Source: Desulfobacterales bacterium (GTDB lineage Bacteria; Desulfobacterota; Desulfobacteria; Desulfobacterales; Desulfosalsimonadaceae). From it: a stretch of DNA of 8,972 nucleotides. This document shows, in pieces, positions 1 through 7,765 of this stretch. The notes under the pieces were generated by a model, which was not told the DNA's origin, made no database searches, and saw only the letters and a program-made list of their open reading frames with translations. The DNA lies in the NCBI GenBank assembly GCA_018399455.1, contig JAGYOT010000053.1:1-8972 (forward strand). The letters are read 5' to 3'. Made by a program: the position numbers and the translations under genes. The stretch's first letter is position 1. The number at the start of each line of letters is the position of its first letter.

Positions 1-310
1 TGTGGATCAGGATATTGACCAGGTGATAGCCGAATGTCTTGGCCCCGTTGAAATAGTAGTTTAATGCCAGCGTCAGCGTGGCCAATGGCCGTTTTTTGCC
101 CTGGGGGGCATTAACCGCCGATTTCAAGGACTCAGGGCTTAAATCCCTTATTCTGAGCTCCGGATTGTTCTTCACAATCGTGTTGTAGTCATCAAAAAGA
201 AAGGGGGCGTCAAGCGTCCGGCCATAGGCAAACAGAACGGCAGCGATCAGGATAAGAATAAAGGCGCCAGTGACAAATAATAGATTACCAGGGGATTCTG
301 ACATGGCCAT
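1..310 (-). CDS. GT-C/TMTC-like membrane glycosyltransferase, N-terminal part (truncated by window edge)
   Basis: The minus strand reads open from an ATG at 310 (a second in-frame ATG lies at 304) to the left edge, giving 103 residues. Residues about 10-28 form a hydrophobic helix (signal anchor). It is followed by APFLFDDYNTIVKNNPEL, an acidic FDD motif in the first extracytoplasmic loop, and later RPLATLTLALNYYFNG and GYHLVNILIH. This combination is typical of bacterial TMTC-like proteins, GT-C fold polytopic enzymes that often carry C-terminal TPR repeats and are thought to move a sugar from a polyprenyl-phosphate donor to an acceptor outside the inner membrane. The acidic motif fits the catalytic/metal-binding loop of GT-C enzymes. 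The rest of the gene, including any TPRs, is outside the window. Start choice is uncertain: the GGTG at 311-314 precedes 310 directly, while GGTGAT precedes 304 at a more usual distance. The gene is divergent from the operon to its right and has its own promoter. Confidence 0.75.
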   Translation of the reverse strand, partial: MAMSESPGNLLFVTGAFILILIAAVLFAYGRTLDAPFLFDDYNTIVKNNPELRIRDLSPESLKSAVNAPQGKKRPLATLTLALNYYFNGAKTFGYHLVNILIH

Positions 311-363
311 CACCGCTCAGTTCAGGTTGTTGAATCAGCCCAAAACGGGGTCACGTGCCAACG

Positions 364-391
364 ATAATACATGAATTGCCTTTCCTGTCAA
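364..391 (-). promoter_or_regulatory. Sigma-70-type promoter for the leftward glycosyltransferase gene
   Basis: On the minus strand a perfect -35 TTGACA (391-386) is followed after 16 bp by TATTAT (369-364), one mismatch from the -10 consensus. Transcription would start near 355-358 and leave a leader of about 45-50 nt before the ATG at 310. Orientation and distance fit the divergent membrane glycosyltransferase gene. Confidence 0.6.
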
Positions 392-445
392 GGTATAGGC
401 ACTATTTGGCCTGGAAGACAAATCCGCAACCACCTTTTTTTATCC

Positions 446-468
446 GGTTTTGTACGGTTTTTGTACGG
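446..468 (+). repeat. Tandem GGTTTT(T)GTAC repeat upstream of operon promoter
   Basis: GGTTTTGTAC (446-455) is followed directly by GGTTTTTGTAC (456-466) and a further GG. The unit is about one helical turn long, so the two TGTACGG cores lie on the same DNA face. The repeat ends 19 bp upstream of the first candidate plus-strand -35 element, a place where activators commonly bind. A regulator-binding role is inferred from geometry only. Confidence 0.35.
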
Positions 469-487
469 AAAAAACAGGTTCGGGCCA

Positions 488-514
488 TTGACTGGCAGCG
501 ACAAATCATATAAT
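488..514 (+). promoter_or_regulatory. Candidate upstream promoter of the operon
   Basis: TTGACT (488-493) and a perfect TATAAT (509-514) are separated by 15 bp, shorter than the usual 17. The -10 is strong and the -35 good, but the short spacer lowers confidence. Transcripts would start near 521 with a leader of about 60 nt before the ATG at 583. Confidence 0.4.
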
Positions 515-523
515 AGAGGTTAC

Positions 524-553
524 TTGACATGAGTTTTACTCTGGAAATTTAAT
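524..553 (+). promoter_or_regulatory. Candidate proximal promoter of the operon
   Basis: A perfect TTGACA (524-529) is followed after 18 bp by TTTAAT (548-553), one mismatch from TATAAT. Transcription would begin near 560, about 20-25 nt before the ATG at 583. It overlaps the expected transcript of the upstream candidate, so the two may be alternatives. Confidence 0.4.
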
Positions 554-582
554 TTCTACTTAAAAAATTATGCGGTAGCGTT

Positions 583-3006
583 ATGAACAGGCGCGAATTT
601 TTGATCAGCATCACCTTTACGGCAGCCGGGCTCTCTGTTTCTCCTTTGGTTTTTGTCCAAAACAGTGGGGGGAATCCCATGCCACGGCTTACCTACTTTG
701 ATTTTTCAGAACATTTCCAGGAATTATACCTGATTGAAAACACCCGGCAAATTGATTTCAGCAGCAGAGAAGACCGGAAACACCTGCTTGACGGCTGGTC
801 CGACACTGAGCCAACGCATACCTGGGCCATTAATAAAGCTGCTTCTATAAAATTTTACACTTTTCAGCCGGAGCGCGACCTGCCCGTTCAGATTTTTTGC
901 CGCGCATTCGATCCAATAAAAGACCAAAAAATTAAAATCTATGCAAATGAAAAGCCTGTCGGTTCGCTGGACATATCCGGCGGGCATGATACATTCCAAT
1001 TTACCGTGCCGGCGGCACTTCTAAAAAAATTTGAAAACATTCTTACGTTTGTATTTAAATCATGCGCCAAGCCCTCTGATTTCAATATTAACACGGACGA
1101 CCGGTGTCTTGCCGTGAGCTTCAAGAAACTCATCATGGGCAAAGACGGCACCGGGAGAGACAATAGCATCCATTTAACAAACAACGGCTTCATTTCCATT
1201 CCCCCGAATGCCGCATTTCGCAAACTTTTATTCATTGAATCCGACTCACGGCTTATAGTTCAAACCACTCCTTGTGATTCAGCGGCATCCGGTTCAAAGG
1301 CTGATGGCCGGTTTTCGATCTCGATCAACGGGGAAGGCCGGGAAAACTCCGTTTTTTCCGCTGCCCCGCATGCACTGCCCACAAAGAAAAAAATTGACCT
1401 GACCGCCTTTTCATCCCGGTTTGTGGATTTTAGCGTTAAATATACAGGGAATACGGATTCGGGCAAAACCACTGTGCCGGTCAAATGGCAGGGGCGGATT
1501 CAAACAACGGACAGATCCTGCCGGAACCGTCCCAACCTGCTTTTTATCGTTATCGACACGCTCCGCGCCGATTATTGCGGCTGTCTGGGCGCTTTGGCAA
1601 AAACCCCGAACATCGACAGACTGGCTAAAAACGGCGTATTGTTTTCCCAGGCCTTTTCGCATATACCCGCTACCCTGCCCTCTCATACCAGCATGTTTTC
1701 ATCGCTTTACCCCCACGAAACCCATGTGTTAAACAACGGACAGCACCTGTCAGACCATTTTCGGCTATCCGCGGAATACCTTAAAGGCATGCGTTTTTTT
1801 AATTCAGCGGCGGTCAGCTTGGGGACCCTCAATCTTGGCATGAATATCAACCAGGGGTTTGACCGATACATTGACACCAGGCCTTTTACCATCAAGCAGG
1901 CCAATCAGATAGACGAAGAACTGGCGGGTTTGACAGAGGAACTCAAATCCCAGGCAAGCTGGAATGCATTCGTTCATTATTCAGATCCCCATGAACCGTA
2001 CCACGGGCACGATCTAAGAAAAATCCGGGTTGATGTTCAGCTAAACGGGGAGGGCATTGCCGTGTTTGACCTTGCCAAACAAAGCACATACAACCTTCAG
2101 GCCCCGTTAAAACCCGGCAAAAACCTTTTAACTTTCAAATCCGCAAGCCCGTTTTATCTCCGGCAGTTCAAGGTAAGCTCCGGGATCGAATGGGAAGTCC
2201 GTTCCGGCCCGAAAGAGGGCAACTACATATTGAACAAAGCCAGGCAGGGGGAGATTCTTCTTCAAAATGACACCAACGGGTCAAAAAAGATTATGATTCA
2301 GGTTTTTCTGTCTGCCTATCTCAAAATAGACACCGTTCGGGAAAGTTATAAACAAGAAGTTGAATTTGCCGACCATTATCTGGGCAAAGCCCTGGAACGC
2401 TTTGACAGCCAGGGGCTTTTAAAAAATACCCTTGTCATATTAACATCCGATCACGGGGAAGGCATCGGCGACCATAACCAAATCGGTCATATCAGCCAAT
2501 TGTATAACAGCATGATCCATGTTCCCCTGATCGTGGCCGCTCCCGGACGCCTGCCTGCAGGGAAACAAATTCAGGCCAGAGTCCGCTTGATAGATGTTTT
2601 CCCCACGGTCCTTGATTTATTCGCTGCCCGCCGCCCTTCCCACATGCGCGGGGAGAGCCTGCTGCCGCTGATTGAAGGAAAAGAAAATACGGATCGGCCG
2701 GTTCTGGGGATGACGTTTAAAGACGAGGCTCCCCACAATCTGGTATCGCTTATCCAGGATGATCATAAAATCATAAAGAATATGAATACCGGAGAACTTG
2801 AGTTGTATCAGATCAAAAACGATCCCGGGGAGCTCGAAAACCTCATCACCCAGAACTTTATTGTTTCAAACCGGATGGAAAAGGCCCTTTACGACCGTCT
2901 GGAAGACTGCGGCTACCCGTTGGAAACCGCCGATGAGGTCCGGGCGACCGGCAGTACGGATCCGGAAACGCTTGAGATGCTGCGCGGGCTTGGCTACACC
3001 AAGTAA
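583..3006 (+). CDS. Tat-exported sulfatase-fold (alkaline phosphatase superfamily) hydrolase/transferase with beta-rich N-terminus and insert
   Basis: This 807-aa protein begins MNRREFL followed by a hydrophobic stretch, a twin-arginine (Tat) signal that supports the start at 583 and places the enzyme outside the cytoplasmic membrane. Residues about 35-310 are strand-rich with no catalytic motif, probably carbohydrate-binding-like sandwiches. The sulfatase fold starts at NLLFIVIDTLRAD (318-330, metal ligand D325), continues with ATLPSHTSMFSSLYPHE (363-379), SDPHEPY (467-473) and TSDHGEGIGDH (621-631; D623, H624), and reaches H636. The formylglycine motif C/S-x-P-S-R is absent; the equivalent position is T364 in TLPSH. 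A Thr nucleophile is known in phosphotransferases and phosphodiesterases of this superfamily, so true sulfatase activity is doubtful. About 115 residues (474-588) are inserted between the DPH and SDHG motifs and look beta-rich. The C-terminus ends LRGLGYTK, a tail shared with the small protein at 7779. It is the first gene of the operon; the ribosome site is weak. The fold call is firm; the substrate is unknown. Confidence 0.85.
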   Translation: MNRREFLISITFTAAGLSVSPLVFVQNSGGNPMPRLTYFDFSEHFQELYLIENTRQIDFSSREDRKHLLDGWSDTEPTHTWAINKAASIKFYTFQPERDLPVQIFCRAFDPIKDQKIKIYANEKPVGSLDISGGHDTFQFTVPAALLKKFENILTFVFKSCAKPSDFNINTDDRCLAVSFKKLIMGKDGTGRDNSIHLTNNGFISIPPNAAFRKLLFIESDSRLIVQTTPCDSAASGSKADGRFSISINGEGRENSVFSAAPHALPTKKKIDLTAFSSRFVDFSVKYTGNTDSGKTTVPVKWQGRIQTTDRSCRNRPNLLFIVIDTLRADYCGCLGALAKTPNIDRLAKNGVLFSQAFSHIPATLPSHTSMFSSLYPHETHVLNNGQHLSDHFRLSAEYLKGMRFFNSAAVSLGTLNLGMNINQGFDRYIDTRPFTIKQANQIDEELAGLTEELKSQASWNAFVHYSDPHEPYHGHDLRKIRVDVQLNGEGIAVFDLAKQSTYNLQAPLKPGKNLLTFKSASPFYLRQFKVSSGIEWEVRSGPKEGNYILNKARQGEILLQNDTNGSKKIMIQVFLSAYLKIDTVRESYKQEVEFADHYLGKALERFDSQGLLKNTLVILTSDHGEGIGDHNQIGHISQLYNSMIHVPLIVAAPGRLPAGKQIQARVRLIDVFPTVLDLFAARRPSHMRGESLLPLIEGKENTDRPVLGMTFKDEAPHNLVSLIQDDHKIIKNMNTGELELYQIKNDPGELENLITQNFIVSNRMEKALYDRLEDCGYPLETADEVRATGSTDPETLEMLRGLGYTK

Positions 3007-3069
3007 GCCAGGCGGCCTGCAAGGCTTGTAAAGAGAAAACAGAATTCAATTGCTTATTGACGATCCGAA

Positions 3070-3630
3070 ATGATATATATTGTATCCGGACTGCCGCGTT
3101 CGGGGACTTCCATGCTCATGAAAATGCTGGAAGCCGGCGGCATCGAAATCCTTACCGATCATCGCCGAAGTCCTGATACGGACAACCCCAAAGGCTATTA
3201 CGAATACGAACCCGTAAAGGATCTTGCCGCGGATGCGAGCTGGCTCAGGGAAACCGAGGAAAAAGGGATAAAGGTAATCTCCCATCTTCTGCCCTATCTG
3301 CCCAATGAAAAGAAATATAAGGTCTTGTTCATGCTGCGGCCGATTGAAGAGATAATGGCCTCGCAGGCGAAAATGCTGAAGCATCGGAACGATTCCCCGG
3401 ATGCCGCCGGCCAGGACAAGCTGGCCCGCAAATTCAAGGATCATCTTTATTCCATACGATTGTGGCTCGCCAGGCAGCCTCAGATGGCGTGCCTTTTTCT
3501 GAAATACGGCGAGGTTATCCATGATCCGCTAAAGCATGCGGCAGAAATCAGTGAATTTATAACAAAACCCTGTGATATCGAGGCCATGGCCTCGGTGGTG
3601 GACAGCCGCTTATATCGCAACAGACTGTAA
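3070..3630 (+). CDS. Compact sulfotransferase-family protein (PAPS-type P-loop)
   Basis: The 186-aa product opens with SGLPRSGTSMLMKML (6-20), the 5'-phosphosulfate-binding loop typical of PAPS-dependent sulfotransferases. It is followed by DNPKGYYEYE (38-47) and LRPIEEIMAS (89-98). The R90 and S98 pair in that last segment matches the 3'-phosphate-binding pattern of the family. The protein has no signal peptide or membrane helix, so it should be cytoplasmic, where PAPS is found. It is shorter than classical sulfotransferases (about 250-300 aa) but both nucleotide-binding motifs are present and the C-terminus (VDSRLYRNRL) looks complete, so this appears to be a compact subfamily and not a truncation. 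It lies 63 bp after the preceding gene and 16 bp before the next, within one operon. No clear Shine-Dalgarno precedes the ATG. The acceptor is unknown; an alternative is a P-loop kinase-like role, but the motif pair favours sulfotransferase. Confidence 0.78.
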   Translation: MIYIVSGLPRSGTSMLMKMLEAGGIEILTDHRRSPDTDNPKGYYEYEPVKDLAADASWLRETEEKGIKVISHLLPYLPNEKKYKVLFMLRPIEEIMASQAKMLKHRNDSPDAAGQDKLARKFKDHLYSIRLWLARQPQMACLFLKYGEVIHDPLKHAAEISEFITKPCDIEAMASVVDSRLYRNRL

Positions 3631-3646
3631 TTCAGAAAATAAATCA

Positions 3647-5764
3647 ATGCATTCCTTCATACCCGTTTCCATTTTGTTTTGGATAGTTGTTTCAATCCTT
3701 TTCACACCAACCGGGGCGTCGGCCTATATCGGCCCGGGGGCTGGCTTTGCCGTCATATCCTCTTTTTTCATCCTTTTCGCCACCGGTTTTCTGGCATTCT
3801 TTACGATTCTTATCTGGCCCTTCCGCGCCGCTATCATATACCTCAGGCAGCGCCAGATCAGCAAACACAAAAAGGTCCGGCGTGTTGTCGCACTGGGGCT
3901 GGACGGCCTGGACCCTCAGCTTGTGCAGACCTACATGGACCAAGGGCTTTTGCCGAATTTCAAAAAACTTGGCCAAAAGGGGACGTTTTCCCCCCTGACC
4001 ACTACCAAGCCCTCGATTTCTCCCGTAGCCTGGTCGAGCTTTGCCACGGGGGTAAACCCCGGCAAACACCGAATCTTTGACTTCTATACGCGCGATCCAA
4101 ACACCTATCTTCCGGTGTTATCATCAGCGGAAATCGGAACAATCAGCCGGCCCGTTAAACTGGGGCCTTTGACATGGCAACGAAACAAAACGATTGTTCG
4201 GTTTTTGCGCAAGGCGACCTCATTTTGGGAGACCATCGGCAAAAACGGCATCTTTTCATCTGTGCTGCGCGTTCCGATCTCCTTTCCGCCGGAAAAATTT
4301 TACGGCACAAGCCTCTCTGCCATGTGTGCGCCTGATTTGCGGGGATCGCAAGGGGCTTTCACCTGCTATACAAACAGCAAAGATCTGTGCACATCCGGAA
4401 TTTCCGAAGGCACCTATGTACCGGTGGAGCTATCTGACAACCGCTTTCGCAGCCAGATAATCGGGCCCAGAATGCCGGGGGCTGCTCAGGAACTTAGCAT
4501 CGATATGCAGGGGAAACTCGACCCGGAACAGAACCATTTGATCCTGAAAATCCATGATGAATCTCTCAAACTGGCGCCCGGTCAATACTCCCCATGGATC
4601 CGGCTTTCATTTAAAGCCGGGCACAGAAAAAAAATCAGCGGCATTGTCCGCTTTCTTCTCAACCGGACGGAGCCGGAGATGCGGCTTTATATGAGCCCCA
4701 TTAATATTGACCCGGAAAAACCGTCACTGCCGGTTTCGCATCCCTTTTACTATTCCGTCGTTTTATCAAAGCTTTACGGTCCTTTCTCGACACTTGGGCT
4801 TTCAGAGGATACCTGGGCCTTGAACGAAGGCGTTATCGATGAGCAGGACTTTTTAAATCAAAGCTATGATATCTACGAAGACCGGAAAAACCACTTCTTT
4901 GACGCCCTCCGGAAAAACAGGGACGGCCTGGTCGTATCGGTATTCGATACCAGCGACCGGATCCAGCACATGTTTTTCCGGTACCTGGATGCCAAACACC
5001 CGGCCAACCCCGGCAAAGACTGTGAAAGGCATAAACTGGCCATTCAGAATATGTATCAGCGCATGGATCAGCTGGTTGGGGAAGTGATGGAGCAGACGAG
5101 GCCCGATGACGTCTTAATGGTTGTCTCAGATCATGGTTTCACCCATTTCAAATGGGGAATCAACCTGAATTCCTGGCTTTGGAAAAACGGCTACCTGTTC
5201 TTTCATGATAACAACAAGCTCCCGGAGGCGAACTGGTTTTCCGGGGTTGACTGGTCGCGCACCAAGGCTTATGCTTTAGGCTTAACCGGCGTGTTCATAA
5301 ACCTTGAAACCCGGGAAAGCCGGGGAATCGTTAAACCGGGGGACGAACGATTAAAAATACAGCTTGAACTCAAACAACAGCTTGAAGCCATAACGGATGC
5401 ACAAACAGGGCTAAACCCCATTCGCCGGGCCATGCTTTCCCAAATGAACCTTAAAGGCCCTTACACAGACGATGCCCCCGATCTTTTGATCGGCTACGAA
5501 AAGGGATACCGGGCCTCATGGAACAGTGCAATCGGAAGGGCGACAGATCGGATTATCGAACCCAATACAAGACGATGGTCCGGGGACCACTCGGTTGATC
5601 CGGAGCTTGTGCCTGGCATTTTCTTTTGCAACCGCAAGGTCAAAGAGAAAGATCCCTCGATCATGGACCTGGCCCCTACGATTCAGGACCTTTTTGGGGT
5701 TCAAAAACTAAAGAATCAGGACGGCCGGGTGTTAACCCTCTTGCCGGAAAACAGTGCAGAATGA
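3647..5764 (+). CDS. Membrane-anchored type I phosphodiesterase/nucleotide pyrophosphatase-like protein
   Basis: The start at 3647 gives 705 aa. An in-frame ATG at 3572 would overlap the end of the sulfotransferase gene and add a non-hydrophobic leader, so it is not preferred. Residues 4-20 form a hydrophobic helix, followed by ASAYIGPGAGF (24-34) and a second helix (about 33-59). The strongly basic stretch 60-79 follows, so the positive-inside rule puts the catalytic domain in the cytoplasm. Superfamily motifs: LGLDGLD (83-89, metal ligand D86), KPSISPVAWS (121-130, predicted nucleophile S125), DRIQH (437-441), VVSDHGF (492-498) and WSGDHSVDP (644-652, H648). These match the PF01663-like branch of the alkaline phosphatase superfamily, metal-dependent enzymes acting on phosphate mono- or diesters. 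It is a clear paralogue of the next gene: both carry SPINI, PSLPV, RESRGIV and WSGDH blocks. Its TGA overlaps the next ATG, suggesting translational coupling. The substrate cannot be predicted. Confidence 0.82.
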   Translation: MHSFIPVSILFWIVVSILFTPTGASAYIGPGAGFAVISSFFILFATGFLAFFTILIWPFRAAIIYLRQRQISKHKKVRRVVALGLDGLDPQLVQTYMDQGLLPNFKKLGQKGTFSPLTTTKPSISPVAWSSFATGVNPGKHRIFDFYTRDPNTYLPVLSSAEIGTISRPVKLGPLTWQRNKTIVRFLRKATSFWETIGKNGIFSSVLRVPISFPPEKFYGTSLSAMCAPDLRGSQGAFTCYTNSKDLCTSGISEGTYVPVELSDNRFRSQIIGPRMPGAAQELSIDMQGKLDPEQNHLILKIHDESLKLAPGQYSPWIRLSFKAGHRKKISGIVRFLLNRTEPEMRLYMSPINIDPEKPSLPVSHPFYYSVVLSKLYGPFSTLGLSEDTWALNEGVIDEQDFLNQSYDIYEDRKNHFFDALRKNRDGLVVSVFDTSDRIQHMFFRYLDAKHPANPGKDCERHKLAIQNMYQRMDQLVGEVMEQTRPDDVLMVVSDHGFTHFKWGINLNSWLWKNGYLFFHDNNKLPEANWFSGVDWSRTKAYALGLTGVFINLETRESRGIVKPGDERLKIQLELKQQLEAITDAQTGLNPIRRAMLSQMNLKGPYTDDAPDLLIGYEKGYRASWNSAIGRATDRIIEPNTRRWSGDHSVDPELVPGIFFCNRKVKEKDPSIMDLAPTIQDLFGVQKLKNQDGRVLTLLPENSAE

Positions 5765-7755
5765 AGAGACGTCAGTTTATCAAATACATGGCCGCCATGG
5801 GAACCGTGGCAGCCTTTCCGCCCCTGGGGAAAGTTTTATATGCGGCCAAACCCAAACCCAAGGTAATGGTTCTGGGTATTGACGGAATGGATGTCAGCCT
5901 GACGCGGCGCTTTTTACATGAAGGCATGCTCCCGAATATTAAAAGGCTTCTCAAAAACGGCACCCTTATGCCCATGCAGACAAGCACCCCCCCTCAGAGC
6001 CCCGTAGCCTGGTCCAATGTGATCACGGGAGCCCCGCCGGGCGTTCACGGCATCTATGATTTTATTCACCGCCGTGCAGAAACCATGGAGCCGTATTTGT
6101 CGACCTCAGAGGTTGCACCCCCAAAACGGGTACTGCACCTGGGAAACCACAAAATTCCGCTTTCCGCAGGTGAAACCCGTCTGCTGCGCCAAGGCGAGGC
6201 CTTTTGGGACCCCCTGGGGAAAAAAGGTATCCCCACCACTATTTTCAAGATGCCGGCCAATTTCCCATGCCGCTCCGATCAGAAGGTGAACATGGTTTCA
6301 GGCATGGGCACGCCGGACCTTCGGGGCGGGTACGGAAGCTACACGCTGGTTGCCACAGCCTCTGACCTGGAGGGGCAGGATCTGTCCGGAGGCATTGTCA
6401 TACCGGTTCAGTTCAGCGGCGGAAGGGCCGATTTCAGACTGCCCGGCCCCGCCAACAGCCTGCGTGACGGCAATCCCGAAAGCGAAGTTCCCGTCACCAT
6501 CTGGCGGGATAAAAAAAACCCCGTGGTGCGCATCCGGCTCCAGGACAATGAAATTCTTTTAAAGCAGGGCCAGTGGAGCGGCTGGCAGGAAATTGCCTTC
6601 CCCATGCTGGGCCCTCTGGTAAATGCCAGGGGCATATGCAAAATCCTGATCAAACAGGTCCACCCCGAATTTTCAATGTATATATCGCCCATTAATATCA
6701 GTCCCACGGATCCGTCCCTGCCGGTTGCTTATCCGGAAAGCTATGCTGGGAAACTAAGCCGTGAGGTGGGCATGTTCTATACCCAAGGCTTTCCGGAGGA
6801 CACCAAGGCACTTTCCGAGGGTATTCTTTCAGAGGAGCAGTATCTCGGGCTTGCCTCGCAGATATTTGATGAGCGCAAGGGACTGATGGATTATGAGTTG
6901 GAGCGGTTTTCAAAACTGGATTCAGGTATGCTTTTCTTTTATTTTTCCAGCCTGGACCAGAACACCCACATGTACTGGAGAACCCTGGATAAGGCAAACC
7001 CCTTGTATTGCCCCGAGCTTGCAAAGCAATACGGGAACACCATTCTCTCCTACTACCTTCGGGTGGACGAGGTAATCAAGCAGGCCCTCGACACTATCGA
7101 CATCCGGGATCCTGATACAACGCTGATTGTGATGAGTGATCACGGTTTCGGCTCCTTTAACCGCCAGGTAAATCTCAACACCTGGCTATATGAAAAAGGC
7201 TTTTTGGCATTGAACGGCCGGTTAAATCAAGTTGCCGGAAAAGACGGGTATTTCCCCTCGGTCAACTGGGAGCGGACCGGCGCTTACAACGTTGGGATCA
7301 ACTGTCTGTACCTGAACCTTAAGGGGAGAGAATCCAGGGGTATTGTGACCGAAGGCCAGGCCAGAAGCCTTCTAAAAATGCTCTGCAGGGATCTGATGGC
7401 CCTGCGGGATCCTCAAACCGGGGAAAAGGCCATCTCCCGGGTGCGTATTGTCCCTCCGGAGGAGCATCGGCGCCACCCGCATGCTCCGGACCTCATTATT
7501 GGATGGAACAACGGTTACCGGAATTCATGGAAGAGTATTCTCGGGAGTTTTGAGTCTGACGTGATCAAGGACAACACCGATAAATGGAGCGGGGATCACT
7601 GTATTGATCCGGTTTTCGTCCCTGCTCTTTTGATGAGCAGCCGCCGGATCTCAAAGAAATCGCCGAGTCTTTGTGACATTGGTCCCACCATCCTTGATCG
7701 ATTCGGCATTCAGCCGGGTTCTGAGATGAGCGGCAGCCCTCTTTTCCAAACTTAA
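5761..7755 (+). CDS. Tat-exported type I phosphodiesterase/nucleotide pyrophosphatase-like protein
   Basis: The ATG at 5761 overlaps the upstream stop (ATGA) and yields 664 aa beginning MKRRQFIKYM, a Tat signal with a hydrophobic region to about residue 28. The reading frame is open further upstream to an ATG at 5626, but that would bury the Tat motif 45 residues inside, so 5761 is chosen. Catalytic motifs mirror the preceding gene: VLGIDGMD (37-44, D41), PPQSPVAWS (77-85, nucleophile candidate S80), DQNTH (399-403), IVMSDHGF (456-463; D460, H461) and WSGDHCIDP (609-617, H613). The fold is that of PF01663-like alkaline phosphatase superfamily enzymes; the Tat signal implies export as a folded, probably cofactor-loaded protein to the periplasm or outer membrane face. 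It is a diverged duplicate of its neighbour, differing mainly in targeting. The short gap to the next gene (23 bp) keeps it in the operon. Phosphodiesterase, phosphatase and phosphotransferase activity are all possible. Confidence 0.84.
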   Translation: MKRRQFIKYMAAMGTVAAFPPLGKVLYAAKPKPKVMVLGIDGMDVSLTRRFLHEGMLPNIKRLLKNGTLMPMQTSTPPQSPVAWSNVITGAPPGVHGIYDFIHRRAETMEPYLSTSEVAPPKRVLHLGNHKIPLSAGETRLLRQGEAFWDPLGKKGIPTTIFKMPANFPCRSDQKVNMVSGMGTPDLRGGYGSYTLVATASDLEGQDLSGGIVIPVQFSGGRADFRLPGPANSLRDGNPESEVPVTIWRDKKNPVVRIRLQDNEILLKQGQWSGWQEIAFPMLGPLVNARGICKILIKQVHPEFSMYISPINISPTDPSLPVAYPESYAGKLSREVGMFYTQGFPEDTKALSEGILSEEQYLGLASQIFDERKGLMDYELERFSKLDSGMLFFYFSSLDQNTHMYWRTLDKANPLYCPELAKQYGNTILSYYLRVDEVIKQALDTIDIRDPDTTLIVMSDHGFGSFNRQVNLNTWLYEKGFLALNGRLNQVAGKDGYFPSVNWERTGAYNVGINCLYLNLKGRESRGIVTEGQARSLLKMLCRDLMALRDPQTGEKAISRVRIVPPEEHRRHPHAPDLIIGWNNGYRNSWKSILGSFESDVIKDNTDKWSGDHCIDPVFVPALLMSSRRISKKSPSLCDIGPTILDRFGIQPGSEMSGSPLFQT

Positions 7756-7765
7756 AGCATATACC

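Larger units (their letters stand above)
311..582. other. Divergent intergenic regulatory region
   Basis: This 272-bp gap between two divergent genes contains no convincing coding region. It holds a minus-strand promoter for the glycosyltransferase gene, two candidate plus-strand promoters for the operon, and a tandem GGTTTTGTAC-type repeat. The plus-strand leader just before 583 lacks a strong Shine-Dalgarno sequence; the best candidate is a weak GGTAG at 574-578. A start-stop mini-ORF (ATG CGG TAG) sits at 570-578, too short to interpret. Confidence 0.6.

Noticed and set aside
3003..3026. Possible hairpin terminator after the sulfatase-fold gene (AAGCC...GGCTT with inner CAGG-CGG-CCTG)
   Set aside because: The stem is short and interrupted, no T-tract follows, and the next gene continues in the same direction after 63 bp.
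3046..3522. 158-codon open frame on the minus strand, opposite the sulfotransferase gene
   Set aside because: It is fully antisense to a gene with clear family motifs and shows no recognisable domain itself.
3572..3646. Upstream extension of the membrane-anchored phosphodiesterase to an ATG at 3572
   Set aside because: It overlaps the end of the sulfotransferase gene in another frame and would put 25 polar residues before the hydrophobic signal helix.
3692..4069. 125-codon open frame on the minus strand
   Set aside because: It is antisense to the conserved catalytic region of the 705-aa protein and has a low-complexity, basic, shadow-like composition.
5626..5760. Upstream extension of the Tat-exported phosphodiesterase to an ATG at 5626
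   Set aside because: It overlaps 135 bp of the preceding gene and would bury the MKRRQF Tat signal; the ATGA overlap start is typical of coupled genes.
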